Assembly: GCA_944389965.1 (NCBI GenBank)
Contig: CALXOI010000003.1
Coordinates: 1 to 50,236 of the forward strand
Direction of reading: 5' to 3'
Origin: an uncultured Treponema sp.
GTDB taxonomy: Bacteria > Spirochaetota > Spirochaetia > Treponematales > Treponemataceae
DNA: 50,236 nt
In this document: piece after piece, positions 24,950-34,205 of the stretch
Position numbering within the stretch: position 1 is the stretch's first letter
Layout: the number at the start of each line of letters is the position of its first letter
The notes under the pieces: generated by a model
The model's input: the letters and a program-made list of their open reading frames with translations, nothing else
Databases searched by the model: none
Told to the model about the DNA's origin: nothing
Position numbers and translations under genes: made by a program

Positions 24950-24978
24950 ATCATATCGCCTAGCAGATTTTCTTGCAA
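24950..24978 (-). promoter_or_regulatory. Promoter of hemerythrin pair
   Basis: On the minus strand, TTGCAA and TATGAT are separated by 17 bases, just before the GGAGG ribosome site. It is back-to-back with the poly-G promoter starting at 25001. Confidence 0.65.
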
Positions 24979-25000
24979 GCAAAAAAATGAAAAAAAGGAC

Positions 25001-25030
25001 TTGACAAAAAACATGGGGGGGGGGTAGACT
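25001..25030 (+). promoter_or_regulatory. Poly-G promoter, predicted phase-variable (on)
   Basis: TTGACA (25001-25006) and TAGACT (25025-25030) flank an 18-base spacer: AAAAACAT plus 10 Gs (25015-25024). The layout is the same as at 22119-22150 (8 bases ending in AT, then the G tract, then the -10 box). Eighteen bases is close to optimal, so this copy should be active. It drives the beta-barrel protein at 25297. Confidence 0.82.
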
Positions 25031-25036
25031 AATACA

Positions 25037-25296
25037 AAGGAACCGGAGTATCCAGTGTGTTCCGGGTTATTTCAGGGCTGTTTGTTTTACAGGTCATCAC
25101 CTGTCGGATAAGCGGGTGTTCGTTAGCGGATACAGATGCAAAACGGCAGACAATAAACGGGAACAGAAACCGTGCTTTATAGAGTTTTGGATTACAGCGG
25201 GCAAAAGAATTGTATTCTCCACAGTGGCTTTTGCTGGCGGCTTTAATAGAAACGGAGAGAGAAAATATAAGTGCTGAGGCACAAGGGAGTTTTTGT
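25037..25296 (+). other. Long leader of the outer-membrane protein mRNA
   Basis: About 260 bases separate the poly-G promoter from the protein start. The stretch contains a small hairpin (ACAGGT-CATC-ACCTGT near 25089) and an in-frame upstream ATG at 25210 with no ribosome site. No known riboswitch was recognised. Confidence 0.45.
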
Positions 25297-25950
25297 ATGA
25301 AAAAACTATTGGCAGTCGTTGCGGCTGGTGTTGTTCTGGTATCTGCCCTTTCTGCGCAGATTACAGTTGGCGGTAAAGGTACTCTGGCATTGAATGTAGG
25401 TACTAGCGTGGAAAAAGCTATGTTTGTTGGCATGGATGTGGATACCGGATTGTTGGTAGGCGGTGGCGGATCCCTGTTTGTCCGCTACAATCTTCCGTCC
25501 CTGCCGGCATTAGGATTTCAGGCGGATGTGGGTATTATGGCAAATAATGGATTTTCAGCAGAAGTATCTGAAACGGGATATTCTTTTTCTACGAAGGGTA
25601 CTTATACATCTCTGGAACTGCCGGTGCTGGTAACTTATGATCTGGCAGCGGGTCCGGTGACTATTACCCTGCTTGCCGGTCCGAACCTGTCTTTCCCGCT
25701 GGGAAAGGCAAAGGTGGAACAAAGTGTTTCTTCTGATATTAGTTATGATGTAACAGAAAAATGGGATATTGACAGCAAAGTTTTGTTCGGACTGACCGCC
25801 GGTGCTGCGGTTGCATATCCTCTTGGACCGGGTGCTATTGTGGGTGATCTCCGCTATACTACTGATTTCAACAAGGTAAAAGTTGAAGGTCAGGAAGCTA
25901 TGACCCGCAGGGCATTGACATTCTCTGCCGGATACCAGATTAAACTGTAA
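25297..25950 (+). CDS. Small beta-barrel outer-membrane protein
   Basis: The 217-residue precursor has a signal peptide (MKKLLAVVAAG...SALSA-QITV) and a mature part of alternating hydrophobic strands with short turns, ending in an aromatic/hydrophobic strand (FSAGYQIKL) as in eight-stranded OmpW/opacity-type barrels. CAAGGGAG lies 8 bases before the ATG at 25297; an in-frame ATG at 25210 would bury the signal peptide and is rejected. The poly-G promoter recalls the OmpW-like TP0126 of T. pallidum, whose transcription is reported to depend on G-tract length. Orthology was not tested. Confidence 0.8.
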   Translation: MKKLLAVVAAGVVLVSALSAQITVGGKGTLALNVGTSVEKAMFVGMDVDTGLLVGGGGSLFVRYNLPSLPALGFQADVGIMANNGFSAEVSETGYSFSTKGTYTSLELPVLVTYDLAAGPVTITLLAGPNLSFPLGKAKVEQSVSSDISYDVTEKWDIDSKVLFGLTAGAAVAYPLGPGAIVGDLRYTTDFNKVKVEGQEAMTRRALTFSAGYQIKL

Positions 25951-25971
25951 GCAAGAGTTTTTTTCTAAAAC

Positions 25972-26006
25972 GGCTTTCCGGGGAGAATACGGAAAGCCAT
26001 TTTTTT
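25972..26006 (+). terminator. Terminator of outer-membrane protein gene
   Basis: GGCTTTCCG and CGGAAAGCC pair perfectly around a 9-base loop, followed by AT and seven Ts. Confidence 0.88.
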
Positions 26007-26373
26007 AGCTGCAAAATTTCCGGTACGGCTGGTAATATTCAGTATATTTCGGTGCCGGATATTTTGTTATGGAGATTTTCCGGGACCGGTATCAAATTCT
26101 GAAAATGACCTTTGGCAAAACATTTTATGAAGGTTTACAAAATTCATGTACAGGAACAAGGTGACAATTTTTGGAACTAACGGGTATTTTTGTGTAAGTA
26201 TCAAATACTATGGAAAAATACATTGACAGTGCGACAGTATAATCGTCAAATTTCTGTTCAGCCGGTTTCCTGTCAGCAATCAGAAAATTTTTCAATTATT
26301 TTCTATAAAGTACGGGAAACAGTATGTTTCCCCTTATATTTTTTTAAAGAATGCTGTATAATATGGCTTTAGT
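26007..26373 (+). promoter_or_regulatory. Gap upstream of carA with a TATAAT box
   Basis: No gene is visible. A perfect TATAAT at 26357-26362 ends 11 bases before the carA ATG, leaving almost no leader and no Shine-Dalgarno; the -35 is weak. No pyrimidine attenuator or known riboswitch was recognised in the stretch before it. Confidence 0.45.
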
Positions 26374-27624
26374 ATGGATACTAAAGCATATATTGTGCTT
26401 GCCAATGGGCAGGTTTTTGAAGGAAAAAGTTTCGGTGCCGCTGGTTGCGTAACCGGAGAAGTTGTGTTCACCACCGGAATGACCGGCTATCTGGAAACCC
26501 TTACTGATCCCAGTTATTATGGACAGATTGTTCTTCAGACGTTTCCCTTGATTGGAAATTATGGTGTAATTCCAGCAGATTATGAAAGCGGGAAACTGCA
26601 TTTGACCGGCTATATTGTCCGTAATTGGTGTGAGTTTCCGTCAAATTTCCGCTGTGGCGGTACGTTGGATGCATTGCTTAAAGAGCAGGGTGTAATCGGT
26701 GTATACGATGTGGATACCCGGGCGCTGACAAAAATTATCCGGGAATCCGGAGTTATGAATGCCCGGTTGATAACTTTTAGCGGAGATCCGGAACAGGATG
26801 TGCAGGCTGCGGATGAAATCCGGGATCTTCAAATCAGAGCTGGTCTTGTTGCCCATGCCGGACGTATCCGTCTTATGGAAGAAATCAGGGATTTTAAAGT
26901 GGAAAATGCAGTAGCTTCTGTTTCCGGCAGTGCCGCTGCAGTGGATAAAACGGCAGACCGGGTTTTTGCAGAATCTGCCGCATACCGGGCTGTTCCGGTT
27001 ACTGCCGACGGGTTAAAAATCAATAACCCTGAAGAGGCCGCCCGGGAAGGAAAAGGTAAAAAAGTAGTATTGTGGGATTTCGGGGCAAAGGCTAATATCC
27101 GCCGGGAGTTGCTCAAGCGGGGTGTCGATGTGGTGACAGTATCTTCTGCAGCAACTTGTGATGAGATTCTGGCACAAAATCCGGATGGCGTTATGCTGTC
27201 AAATGGTCCCGGCGATCCGATGGATAATCCTCAAATTATCGAAGAAATACGGAAATTATCAGAAACCGGTACACCGTTGTTTGGTATTTGTCTTGGTCAT
27301 CAATTGATGGCGCTTGCCCGGGGTGCGCAGACAGAAAAGCTTAAATATGGGCACCGGGGGGAAAACCAGCCGGTAAAGGACATGGATTCCGGCAGAGTGT
27401 ATATTACCAGCCAGAATCACGGGTATGCGGTTGTTTCCGGTTCACTGCCGGATGATGCGGAATTATCCTTTGTCAACGTCAATGACGGAACCTGCGAAGG
27501 TATCACCTATACGGATTTTCCCGGATTTTCGGTTCAGTTCCATCCGGAAGCGTCCGGTGGTCCGCTGGACACCGGTTTCCTTTTTGACCGTTTTATCGGG
27601 CTGATTAATTCAGTCCGGTATTAA
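26374..27624 (+). CDS. carA: Carbamoyl-phosphate synthase small subunit
   Basis: The 416-residue glutaminase supplies ammonia to CarB for carbamoyl phosphate (pyrimidine and arginine synthesis). The N-terminal CPSase small domain runs to about residue 175. A glutamine amidotransferase class I domain follows from about 225, with catalytic Cys in GICLGHQL and the His/Glu pair in QFHPEASGGP. Between them is an alanine-rich linker of about 50 residues that most CarA proteins lack, which accounts for its length. It precedes carB by 21 bases. No Shine-Dalgarno is seen; the start may be leaderless. Confidence 0.95.
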   Translation: MDTKAYIVLANGQVFEGKSFGAAGCVTGEVVFTTGMTGYLETLTDPSYYGQIVLQTFPLIGNYGVIPADYESGKLHLTGYIVRNWCEFPSNFRCGGTLDALLKEQGVIGVYDVDTRALTKIIRESGVMNARLITFSGDPEQDVQAADEIRDLQIRAGLVAHAGRIRLMEEIRDFKVENAVASVSGSAAAVDKTADRVFAESAAYRAVPVTADGLKINNPEEAAREGKGKKVVLWDFGAKANIRRELLKRGVDVVTVSSAATCDEILAQNPDGVMLSNGPGDPMDNPQIIEEIRKLSETGTPLFGICLGHQLMALARGAQTEKLKYGHRGENQPVKDMDSGRVYITSQNHGYAVVSGSLPDDAELSFVNVNDGTCEGITYTDFPGFSVQFHPEASGGPLDTGFLFDRFIGLINSVRY

Positions 27625-27645
27625 TCCTGATTTGAGGAGTGCGTT

Positions 27646-30600
27646 ATGCCGTTAAATCCTAATATACATAAAGTGATGGTTATCGGTTCCGGTCCGATTG
27701 TTATTGGTCAGGCTGCGGAATTCGATTATGCGGGAACCCAGGCATGCAAGGCGTTAAAAGAACAGGGGTTGGAAGTTGTATTGGTAAACTCCAATCCTGC
27801 CACGCTGATGACAGACCACACAATGGCTGATGCCATCTATATTGAACCGCTGATTCCGGAAACAATCAAACGTATCATAGAAAAAGAAAAACCTGACAGC
27901 CTGCTGTCTACGCTGGGAGGACAGACCGGCTTAACCTTATCTATGCAGCTGGCAAAAGAGGGGTTTCTGGCGGAACATGGTGTCCAGCTGTTGGGAGCCC
28001 GCCCCGATACAATAGATAAAGCGGAAGACAGACAGCTGTTCAAAGATACAATGGAATCTATCGGCGAGCCGTGCATTCCGTCCAAAGTTGTAACTGACTT
28101 GGACAGCGCATTGGAGTTTGCCGAAGAAATCTGCTATCCGGTAATTGTCCGTCCAGCATTTACGTTGGGTGGTACCGGTGGAGGAATCGCCCGTTCAGAA
28201 GATGAGTTACGGGAAATTGCCCAGAACGGTTTGCACCGCTCTCCAATTCACCAGATTCTGGTGGAAAAATGTATTTCAGGCTGGAAAGAAATAGAATTTG
28301 AAGTAATCCGTGACAGTGCAGGTAATGTAATCACGGTTTGTTCCATGGAAAACTTTGATCCGGTCGGTGTCCATACGGGTGACAGTATTGTTATCGCCCC
28401 GGCTGTCACTCTTGCAGATAAGGAATACCAAATGCTCCGGTCTGCCGCATTGAATATTATTTCTGCGCTAAAGATAGAAGGTGGCTGTAACTGTCAGTTC
28501 GCTTTGAAACCGGAGAGTTTTGAGTATGCTGTTATTGAAGTAAATCCCCGGGTTTCCCGTTCATCGGCATTAGCATCCAAAGCAACGGGGTATCCCATTG
28601 CAAAAGTTGCCGCTTTGATAGCCATTGGTTTTAATCTTGATGAAATCCCGAATGCGGTAACAAAAAAGACAGCTGCATGCTTTGAACCCACGATTGACTA
28701 CGTGGTAGTAAAATTCCCGAAATGGCCCTTTGATAAATTTGTATATGCAAAGCGGACTCTTGGCACTCAGATGAAAGCGACCGGTGAAGTTATGGCTATC
28801 GGTGTTTCTTTTGAGCAGGCACTGATGAAGGCTGTCCGGGGTGCGGAAATTTCCGTGTCACGGTGCCGCTTACCGGCTTTTATGGAAGAATCCCCGGAGC
28901 AGATTATCCGCCGGGTAGGGGAATGTACGGATCAACGCCTGTTTGCTGTATTTGAAGCGTTGTATCGCGGTCTGCTGTCTATCGATAAAATTTATGAAAT
29001 CACCCGGATTGACAAATGGTTCCTGGCAAAACTGCTGGTACTGGCATCTGCGGAAAAGAAGCTGGAAGCCGTAAAAGTCGGAAATGAAACATTGACTCCG
29101 GAATTGTATCTGGAAATGAAAAAATTAGGCTACCCGGATACGGTTATCCAGGAGTTGTCCGGTGTGCACATTCCCGGTGCGTCTGGTGTGCTGACAGAAG
29201 AAACTGCGGCGCAGGAAGCCCGGAGTGCCGGTCGTCTTGCCCATATTCCTGCTTGTTATAAAATGGTTGATACGTGCGCCGGGGAATTCAATGCAGAGAC
29301 ACCGTATTTCTATGCCGGATATGATGCAGAAAATGAAGCTGAAAGTTTTTTGAAATCCCGGGAAGCGTCCCTTGTTGAATCCGGTACAGAGAGTAAAGGC
29401 CGGATTCTGGTACTCGGTTCCGGACCAATACGTATCGGTCAAGGGATAGAATTTGACTATGCGTCTGTACAGTGTGTATGGGCGCTGAAAAAACTTGGGT
29501 ACGAAGTTGCTATTGTCAACAATAACCCTGAAACCGTTTCAACTGACTTTGATACCGCCGACCGGCTTTATTTTGAGCCGCTGACCCCGGAAGATGTAAT
29601 GAGCATTATCCGTACAGAACAGCCTCTCGGCGTTGTTGTTGCATTCGGCGGGCAGACAGCCATCAAACTGACAAAATTCCTGCACAATCAGGGTATCCGG
29701 ATTCTGGGTACCAGTGCCGATTCCATTGATATGGCGGAAGACCGGGAACGGTTTGACGCTCTGCTGGAACGGCTGAATATCAAGCGGCCGAAAGGTGAAT
29801 CTGTGCTTACTTTGGAAGAGGCGTTGCAGGCTGCCGAGCATATCGGTTACCCGGTACTTATGCGTCCGTCCTATGTTTTGGGCGGTCAGAATATGATTAT
29901 TGCGTTTACCGAAGCCGACATCCGGGAATACATGGCAATTATCCTTTCCCATAATATTGAAAATCCGGTATTGATTGATAAATATCTGATGGGGATTGAA
30001 CTGGAAGTTGATGCAATTTGTGACGGCGAAGATATTTTGATTCCGGGAATTATGGAACACATTGAACGGACCGGTATCCATTCCGGCGATTCAATTGCCG
30101 TGTACCCGGCATGGAACCTGAATGATATTCTGACAGAAAAAATTATCAATCAGTCCCGGGAACTGGCATTAGCGCTAGGCACAAAAGGGTTGGTTAATAT
30201 ACAGTATCTGATTTATGACAATGAACTGTATATTATTGAAGTAAATCCCCGTTCCAGTCGGACAATTCCGTACATCAGCAAAGTGACCGGTGTTCCCATG
30301 GTGGAGCTGGCAGTACGGGCAATGCTGGGGGAACGGCTTGCGGACATGGAATATGGAACCGGTCTGTACCGGATTCCGCCTTATGTGGCGGTAAAAGTTC
30401 CGGTATTCAGTTTTGAAAAATTGATAGATGTGGACACCCATCTGGGACCGGAAATGAAGTCTACCGGGGAAGTTCTTGGTATTGCCCGGACGCTGGATGA
30501 GGCGCTGTACAAGGGGTTGATTGCCGCCGGATACCGGATGAAAAAGTCCGGCGGGGTATTGATTACCGTGCGGAAAACCGATCAGTTTGAAATTGTGGAT

Positions 30601-31935
30601 ACAGCCCGTAAATTTTATGATTTAGGGTTTAAACTATACGCAACAGAAGGAACTGCAAAGGTTATCAGCGATTTCGGTATGGATGTGCAGGTCGTGAACA
30701 AGATTCACGAAAATCCGTCAGATAATATTCTGACATTACTGGATACCGGCAATATTGATTACGTTATTTCTACTTCTGCAAAGGGGCGTATCCCGACATA
30801 TGACAGTGTAAAGCTGCGCCGTAAAACGGTGGAACGGGATATTCCTTGTTTAACATCAATCGATACGGCAAATGCTATTGCCAACAGTCTGTTGAGCCGG
30901 TATTCTCCAGAAAGTTTAGAGTTGGTAAACATCAATACATTGAGTGATGCCCGGATGCATTTGTCTTTTGCCAAAATGCAAAGCACCGGAAACGATTTTG
31001 TTGTGTTCAATGCAATAGATCAGGAAATTATTAATCCCGAAGGATTAAGTGTCCGGCTGTGTGACCGGCGTAAAGGAATCGGTGCAGATTCTCTGGTGCT
31101 GATTACCCGGTCAGAAATTGCAGATGCAGGAATGCGGTTCTTTAATAGAGATGGTTCTGAGGGTAAAATGGCAGGTAATGCAATCCGGTGTGTAGCAAAA
31201 TATCTCTATGATAACAATATCAACGGTATTGCAGACCGCCGCAGTGATGCCGCCGGACATACTGCCGGAATTTCTATAGAAACAGCTTCTGGTATCAAAC
31301 AGTTGCTGGCATATACACAGAGTGGTAAAGTTTCTTCTGTCCGGGTGGATATGGGGCGCCCTGTATTTGCTCCGGAATCTTTCCCTGCCCAAGTGGAAGC
31401 ATCTCCGGTAAGCGGTTTGCCTGATGGGCTGACAATTATCGGTGGCAATGACTTGTTGCCGGATAGCAGTGCCGGTGAAATTAACCGGGCTTCAGGAAAA
31501 TTGCCGGCAGAAGCTGTTGTAAATCATCCGATTGTTGTGGATGGCACAGAATATACGGCAACTTTAGTTTCTGTCGGTACGCCTCACTGTGTCGTATTCA
31601 GCAGTTTCGTGGATAAAGTGGATATTCCCCGTATCGGTCCGATGTTTGAAAACCATCCGTTGTTTCCGAAACGGATTAACACGGAATTTGTCCGGGTTGC
31701 CGGGCGAAACAGTCTGAAAATGCGTGTTTGGGAACGGGGAAACGGAGAAACTCCAGCTTGTGGTACCGGAGCCTGTGCAGCAGCAATTGCTGCTGTATTA
31801 AACGGATTCTGCCCGTTGGATGAAAATATTACGGTAAAGGTACGGGGCGGAGAGCTGATTGTACGGTACACTGGAGATACAGTATATCTGACCGGTGCTG
31901 CGGAGCTGGTATATACCGGTGAAATAGAAATATAA
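27646..31935 (+). CDS. carB: CarB fused to a DapF-like epimerase domain
   Basis: A single 1429-residue frame. Residues 1 to about 1080 are a complete carbamoyl-phosphate synthase large chain: two ATP-grasp halves (MVIGSGPIVIGQAAEFDYAG near 9 and VLGSGPIRIGQGIEFDYA near 586) and a C-terminal MGS-like allosteric domain (LYATEGTAKV, STSAKGRIPT). From M1104 (MHLSFAKMQSTGNDF) it continues in frame as a diaminopimelate-epimerase-like domain of 326 residues. The second catalytic cysteine is present (ACGTGAC, C1372), but the first is alanine (DGSEGKMAGNAIRC, A1176 where the family has Cys). About 30 extra residues lie near LPDGLTIIGGNDLLPD. AGGAG precedes the start. Confidence 0.93.
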   Translation: MPLNPNIHKVMVIGSGPIVIGQAAEFDYAGTQACKALKEQGLEVVLVNSNPATLMTDHTMADAIYIEPLIPETIKRIIEKEKPDSLLSTLGGQTGLTLSMQLAKEGFLAEHGVQLLGARPDTIDKAEDRQLFKDTMESIGEPCIPSKVVTDLDSALEFAEEICYPVIVRPAFTLGGTGGGIARSEDELREIAQNGLHRSPIHQILVEKCISGWKEIEFEVIRDSAGNVITVCSMENFDPVGVHTGDSIVIAPAVTLADKEYQMLRSAALNIISALKIEGGCNCQFALKPESFEYAVIEVNPRVSRSSALASKATGYPIAKVAALIAIGFNLDEIPNAVTKKTAACFEPTIDYVVVKFPKWPFDKFVYAKRTLGTQMKATGEVMAIGVSFEQALMKAVRGAEISVSRCRLPAFMEESPEQIIRRVGECTDQRLFAVFEALYRGLLSIDKIYEITRIDKWFLAKLLVLASAEKKLEAVKVGNETLTPELYLEMKKLGYPDTVIQELSGVHIPGASGVLTEETAAQEARSAGRLAHIPACYKMVDTCAGEFNAETPYFYAGYDAENEAESFLKSREASLVESGTESKGRILVLGSGPIRIGQGIEFDYASVQCVWALKKLGYEVAIVNNNPETVSTDFDTADRLYFEPLTPEDVMSIIRTEQPLGVVVAFGGQTAIKLTKFLHNQGIRILGTSADSIDMAEDRERFDALLERLNIKRPKGESVLTLEEALQAAEHIGYPVLMRPSYVLGGQNMIIAFTEADIREYMAIILSHNIENPVLIDKYLMGIELEVDAICDGEDILIPGIMEHIERTGIHSGDSIAVYPAWNLNDILTEKIINQSRELALALGTKGLVNIQYLIYDNELYIIEVNPRSSRTIPYISKVTGVPMVELAVRAMLGERLADMEYGTGLYRIPPYVAVKVPVFSFEKLIDVDTHLGPEMKSTGEVLGIARTLDEALYKGLIAAGYRMKKSGGVLITVRKTDQFEIVDTARKFYDLGFKLYATEGTAKVISDFGMDVQVVNKIHENPSDNILTLLDTGNIDYVISTSAKGRIPTYDSVKLRRKTVERDIPCLTSIDTANAIANSLLSRYSPESLELVNINTLSDARMHLSFAKMQSTGNDFVVFNAIDQEIINPEGLSVRLCDRRKGIGADSLVLITRSEIADAGMRFFNRDGSEGKMAGNAIRCVAKYLYDNNINGIADRRSDAAGHTAGISIETASGIKQLLAYTQSGKVSSVRVDMGRPVFAPESFPAQVEASPVSGLPDGLTIIGGNDLLPDSSAGEINRASGKLPAEAVVNHPIVVDGTEYTATLVSVGTPHCVVFSSFVDKVDIPRIGPMFENHPLFPKRINTEFVRVAGRNSLKMRVWERGNGETPACGTGACAAAIAAVLNGFCPLDENITVKVRGGELIVRYTGDTVYLTGAAELVYTGEIEI

Positions 31936-31960
31936 AGTGTGGTAAAATAATTTTACCGGT

Positions 31961-31993
31961 AAAAAAACGACGGCTTTTTAGCCGTCGTTTTTT
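31961..31993. terminator. Bidirectional terminator
   Basis: AACGACGGC and GCCGTCGTT pair perfectly around a 6-base loop, with A7 on the left and T7 on the right, between the convergent carB-dapF and fucO genes. Confidence 0.9.
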
Positions 31994-32012
31994 GCTGTGT
32001 TAAACAAGAATA

Positions 32013-33158
32013 TTACAGCAGGGAACGGTACAGTTTTTCTATGTCTTCTACCGTCGGATCTTTTGGGTTACCTGGAGTACAGGCGTCGGCAATTGCAGAC
32101 TTTGCAAGAGCCGGTACATCCTCGGGTTTTACAATTTCCTTGAGATCCGCAGGAATTCCCACATCGGCGGACAATTTCTTTACTGCATCAATGGCAGCTT
32201 TGCGGTATTCTGCTTCAGCCATATTTTCTGTTCCCAGAACGCCCATTGCTTTTGCAATATCCCGGTAACGTTCTGCCGTTGCGGATGCATTATATTCCAT
32301 AACGGTTGGAAGCAGGATTGCATTTGCCACACCGTGGGGCGTGTCATAGAAAGCACCCAGCGCATGGGTCATGGAGTGGACGATTCCCAAACCTACGTTG
32401 GAAAAACCCATTCCGGCAACATACTGTCCAAGAGCCATATCATTCCGTCCCTTAGGCTTGTTTGCAACAGCATCCCGAAGGGAGCGGGAAATAATTTCGA
32501 TGGCTTTCAGATGGAACATATCACTGAGTTCCCAGGCACCTTTGGTGATGTAACCTTCGATGGCATGGGTCAGGGCGTCCATACCGGTGGCGGCAGTCAA
32601 ACCTTTTGGCATACTGCTCATCATGTCTGGATCAATAACGGCTACAACCGGAATGTCGTGGGGGTCAACGCAGACAAATTTGCGTTTCTTTTCAACGTCT
32701 GTGATAACGTAGTTAATGGTAACTTCGGCAGCTGTTCCGGCTGTTGTCGGTACCGCAATAATGGGCACACACTTATTTTTTGTTATAATTGCCCCTTCCA
32801 ATGAACGTACATCCTCGTGTTCCGGATTGGCGATGATAATGCCGATTGCTTTGGCGGTATCCATTGAAGAACCACCGCCAATTGCGATAAGGTAATCAGC
32901 ACCACTTTTTTTAAAGGCGGCAACGCCGGTCTGGACATTTTCAATTGTAGGATTCGGTTTGATATTTGAATATAATTCAAAATCCAAGCCGGCAGATTTC
33001 AACAAATCGGTTACTTTTGAAGTAACATTGAATTTCACCAAATCGGGATCAGAACACACAAATGCCTTTTTAAATCCCCGGGTTTTAACTTCCGTTACAA
33101 TTTCTTTTATTGCACCGGAACCATGGTAAGATGTTTCGTTTAATACAAACCGTGCCAT
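32013..33158 (-). CDS. fucO: Lactaldehyde reductase (iron-containing alcohol dehydrogenase)
   Basis: The 381-residue enzyme reduces L-lactaldehyde, made from fucose or rhamnose, to 1,2-propanediol with NADH. It has the GGGSSMDTAKAIG nucleotide motif (about 96-108) and metal ligands in MDALTHAIEGY and in GIVHSMTHALGAFYDTPHG. The start is preceded by AAGGAGG. It is the last gene of the sugar locus, 12 bases after the ABC permease. Context rather than sequence alone sets it apart from other group III alcohol dehydrogenases. It is intact although the two sugar-processing enzymes upstream are broken. Confidence 0.88.
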   Translation of the reverse strand: MARFVLNETSYHGSGAIKEIVTEVKTRGFKKAFVCSDPDLVKFNVTSKVTDLLKSAGLDFELYSNIKPNPTIENVQTGVAAFKKSGADYLIAIGGGSSMDTAKAIGIIIANPEHEDVRSLEGAIITKNKCVPIIAVPTTAGTAAEVTINYVITDVEKKRKFVCVDPHDIPVVAVIDPDMMSSMPKGLTAATGMDALTHAIEGYITKGAWELSDMFHLKAIEIISRSLRDAVANKPKGRNDMALGQYVAGMGFSNVGLGIVHSMTHALGAFYDTPHGVANAILLPTVMEYNASATAERYRDIAKAMGVLGTENMAEAEYRKAAIDAVKKLSADVGIPADLKEIVKPEDVPALAKSAIADACTPGNPKDPTVEDIEKLYRSLL

Positions 33159-33170
33159 ATAGCACCTCCT

Positions 33171-34181
33171 TTATGCTTTGCGGGCATGCTTACGCATGTC
33201 AAAGAATACCGCTATAATTATTATGCTCCCTTTTACTAAATATTGGAAGTAAGAGTTAACAGCGAGAAAGTTCATTCCGTAAGTGATAATACCCATGATA
33301 AGTACACCACAAATCATTCCTCCCATAGTACCGACACCGCCGGACTGGGACACACCGCCGATGGTAACGGCAGCGATGGCGTCAAGTTCCATACCTACAG
33401 CGGTGAGGGAGTTGGCGAGACCGAGACGTGCAGTCTGAAGTGCACCGGCAACTCCATACAAAGCTCCTGCAAATGTGTATGCAAAAAGCAGTCCCCGTTC
33501 CACATTGATACCGGCAACCCGGGCTGCTTGGGGATTTCCACCGATGGCATACAGGTTGGCGCCGAGACGGGTGTGGCGGAGGATAAGCCATACGATAAAT
33601 GCTGCGATTGCAACATAAATCATCAGAAGCGGGAACGGTCCGACAAATCCCTGGGCGATAGCTTTGTATTCATTTTTTACGCTACCGACAACCGTTGCGT
33701 TTGTGTAAATCAACTGGGCGCCACGGCAGAGTGAAAGGACACCTAAAGTCGCGATAAACGGCGGTAGTTTTGCGTATGCAACCAAAGTTCCATTCAATGC
33801 ACCGACCAGCATTCCGATAAGAACCGCAACCAAAATCGGCAGAAATACCGGAAAATCTACACCCGGATACATTGCTGCTGCATAAGAAACACTTTGCGAC
33901 AGAGATGCAGCAACACTTGCCGTCAGACATACTGCATATCCGATTGAAAGGTCTATACCCCTGGTAATAATGATGACACCAACTCCAAGTGCAGCAAAAG
34001 CTCTGATTGATTCAGCAATAACAAGGTTTTGCAGTGAAGGAAGTTTCCATGAATCAAATCCGGTCAGAATACCTAATCCTGCGAACAACACAATAAAAAT
34101 AATATATGTTGTATATTTTGATGCAAAATCTTTGATGTTAATGTTTTTTAATGATGGTTTTACTCCATTTGTATTACCCAT
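33171..34181 (-). CDS. Sugar ABC transporter permease, RbsC-type
   Basis: The 336-residue inner-membrane protein has about nine hydrophobic segments and the RbsC/AraH family hallmarks (ALGVGVIIITRGIDLSIG, LPPFIATLGVLSLCRGAQL, and YAIGGNPQAARVAGI, a loop for the ATPase). It should form the channel of a pentose/deoxyhexose importer with the ATPase just upstream. AAGGAG precedes its ATG. No periplasmic sugar-binding protein gene is present in the locus. Confidence 0.92.
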   Translation of the reverse strand: MGNTNGVKPSLKNINIKDFASKYTTYIIFIVLFAGLGILTGFDSWKLPSLQNLVIAESIRAFAALGVGVIIITRGIDLSIGYAVCLTASVAASLSQSVSYAAAMYPGVDFPVFLPILVAVLIGMLVGALNGTLVAYAKLPPFIATLGVLSLCRGAQLIYTNATVVGSVKNEYKAIAQGFVGPFPLLMIYVAIAAFIVWLILRHTRLGANLYAIGGNPQAARVAGINVERGLLFAYTFAGALYGVAGALQTARLGLANSLTAVGMELDAIAAVTIGGVSQSGGVGTMGGMICGVLIMGIITYGMNFLAVNSYFQYLVKGSIIIIAVFFDMRKHARKA

Positions 34182-34205
34182 AATGTTCTCCTTGATAAGA
34201 TAAAT

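Noticed and set aside
25210..25296. Upstream in-frame start for the outer-membrane protein
   Set aside because: No ribosome site, and it would place about 29 polar residues before a normal signal peptide.
26220..26245. TTGACA followed by TATAAT upstream of carA
   Set aside because: The boxes are only 9 bases apart, too close for a sigma-70 promoter.
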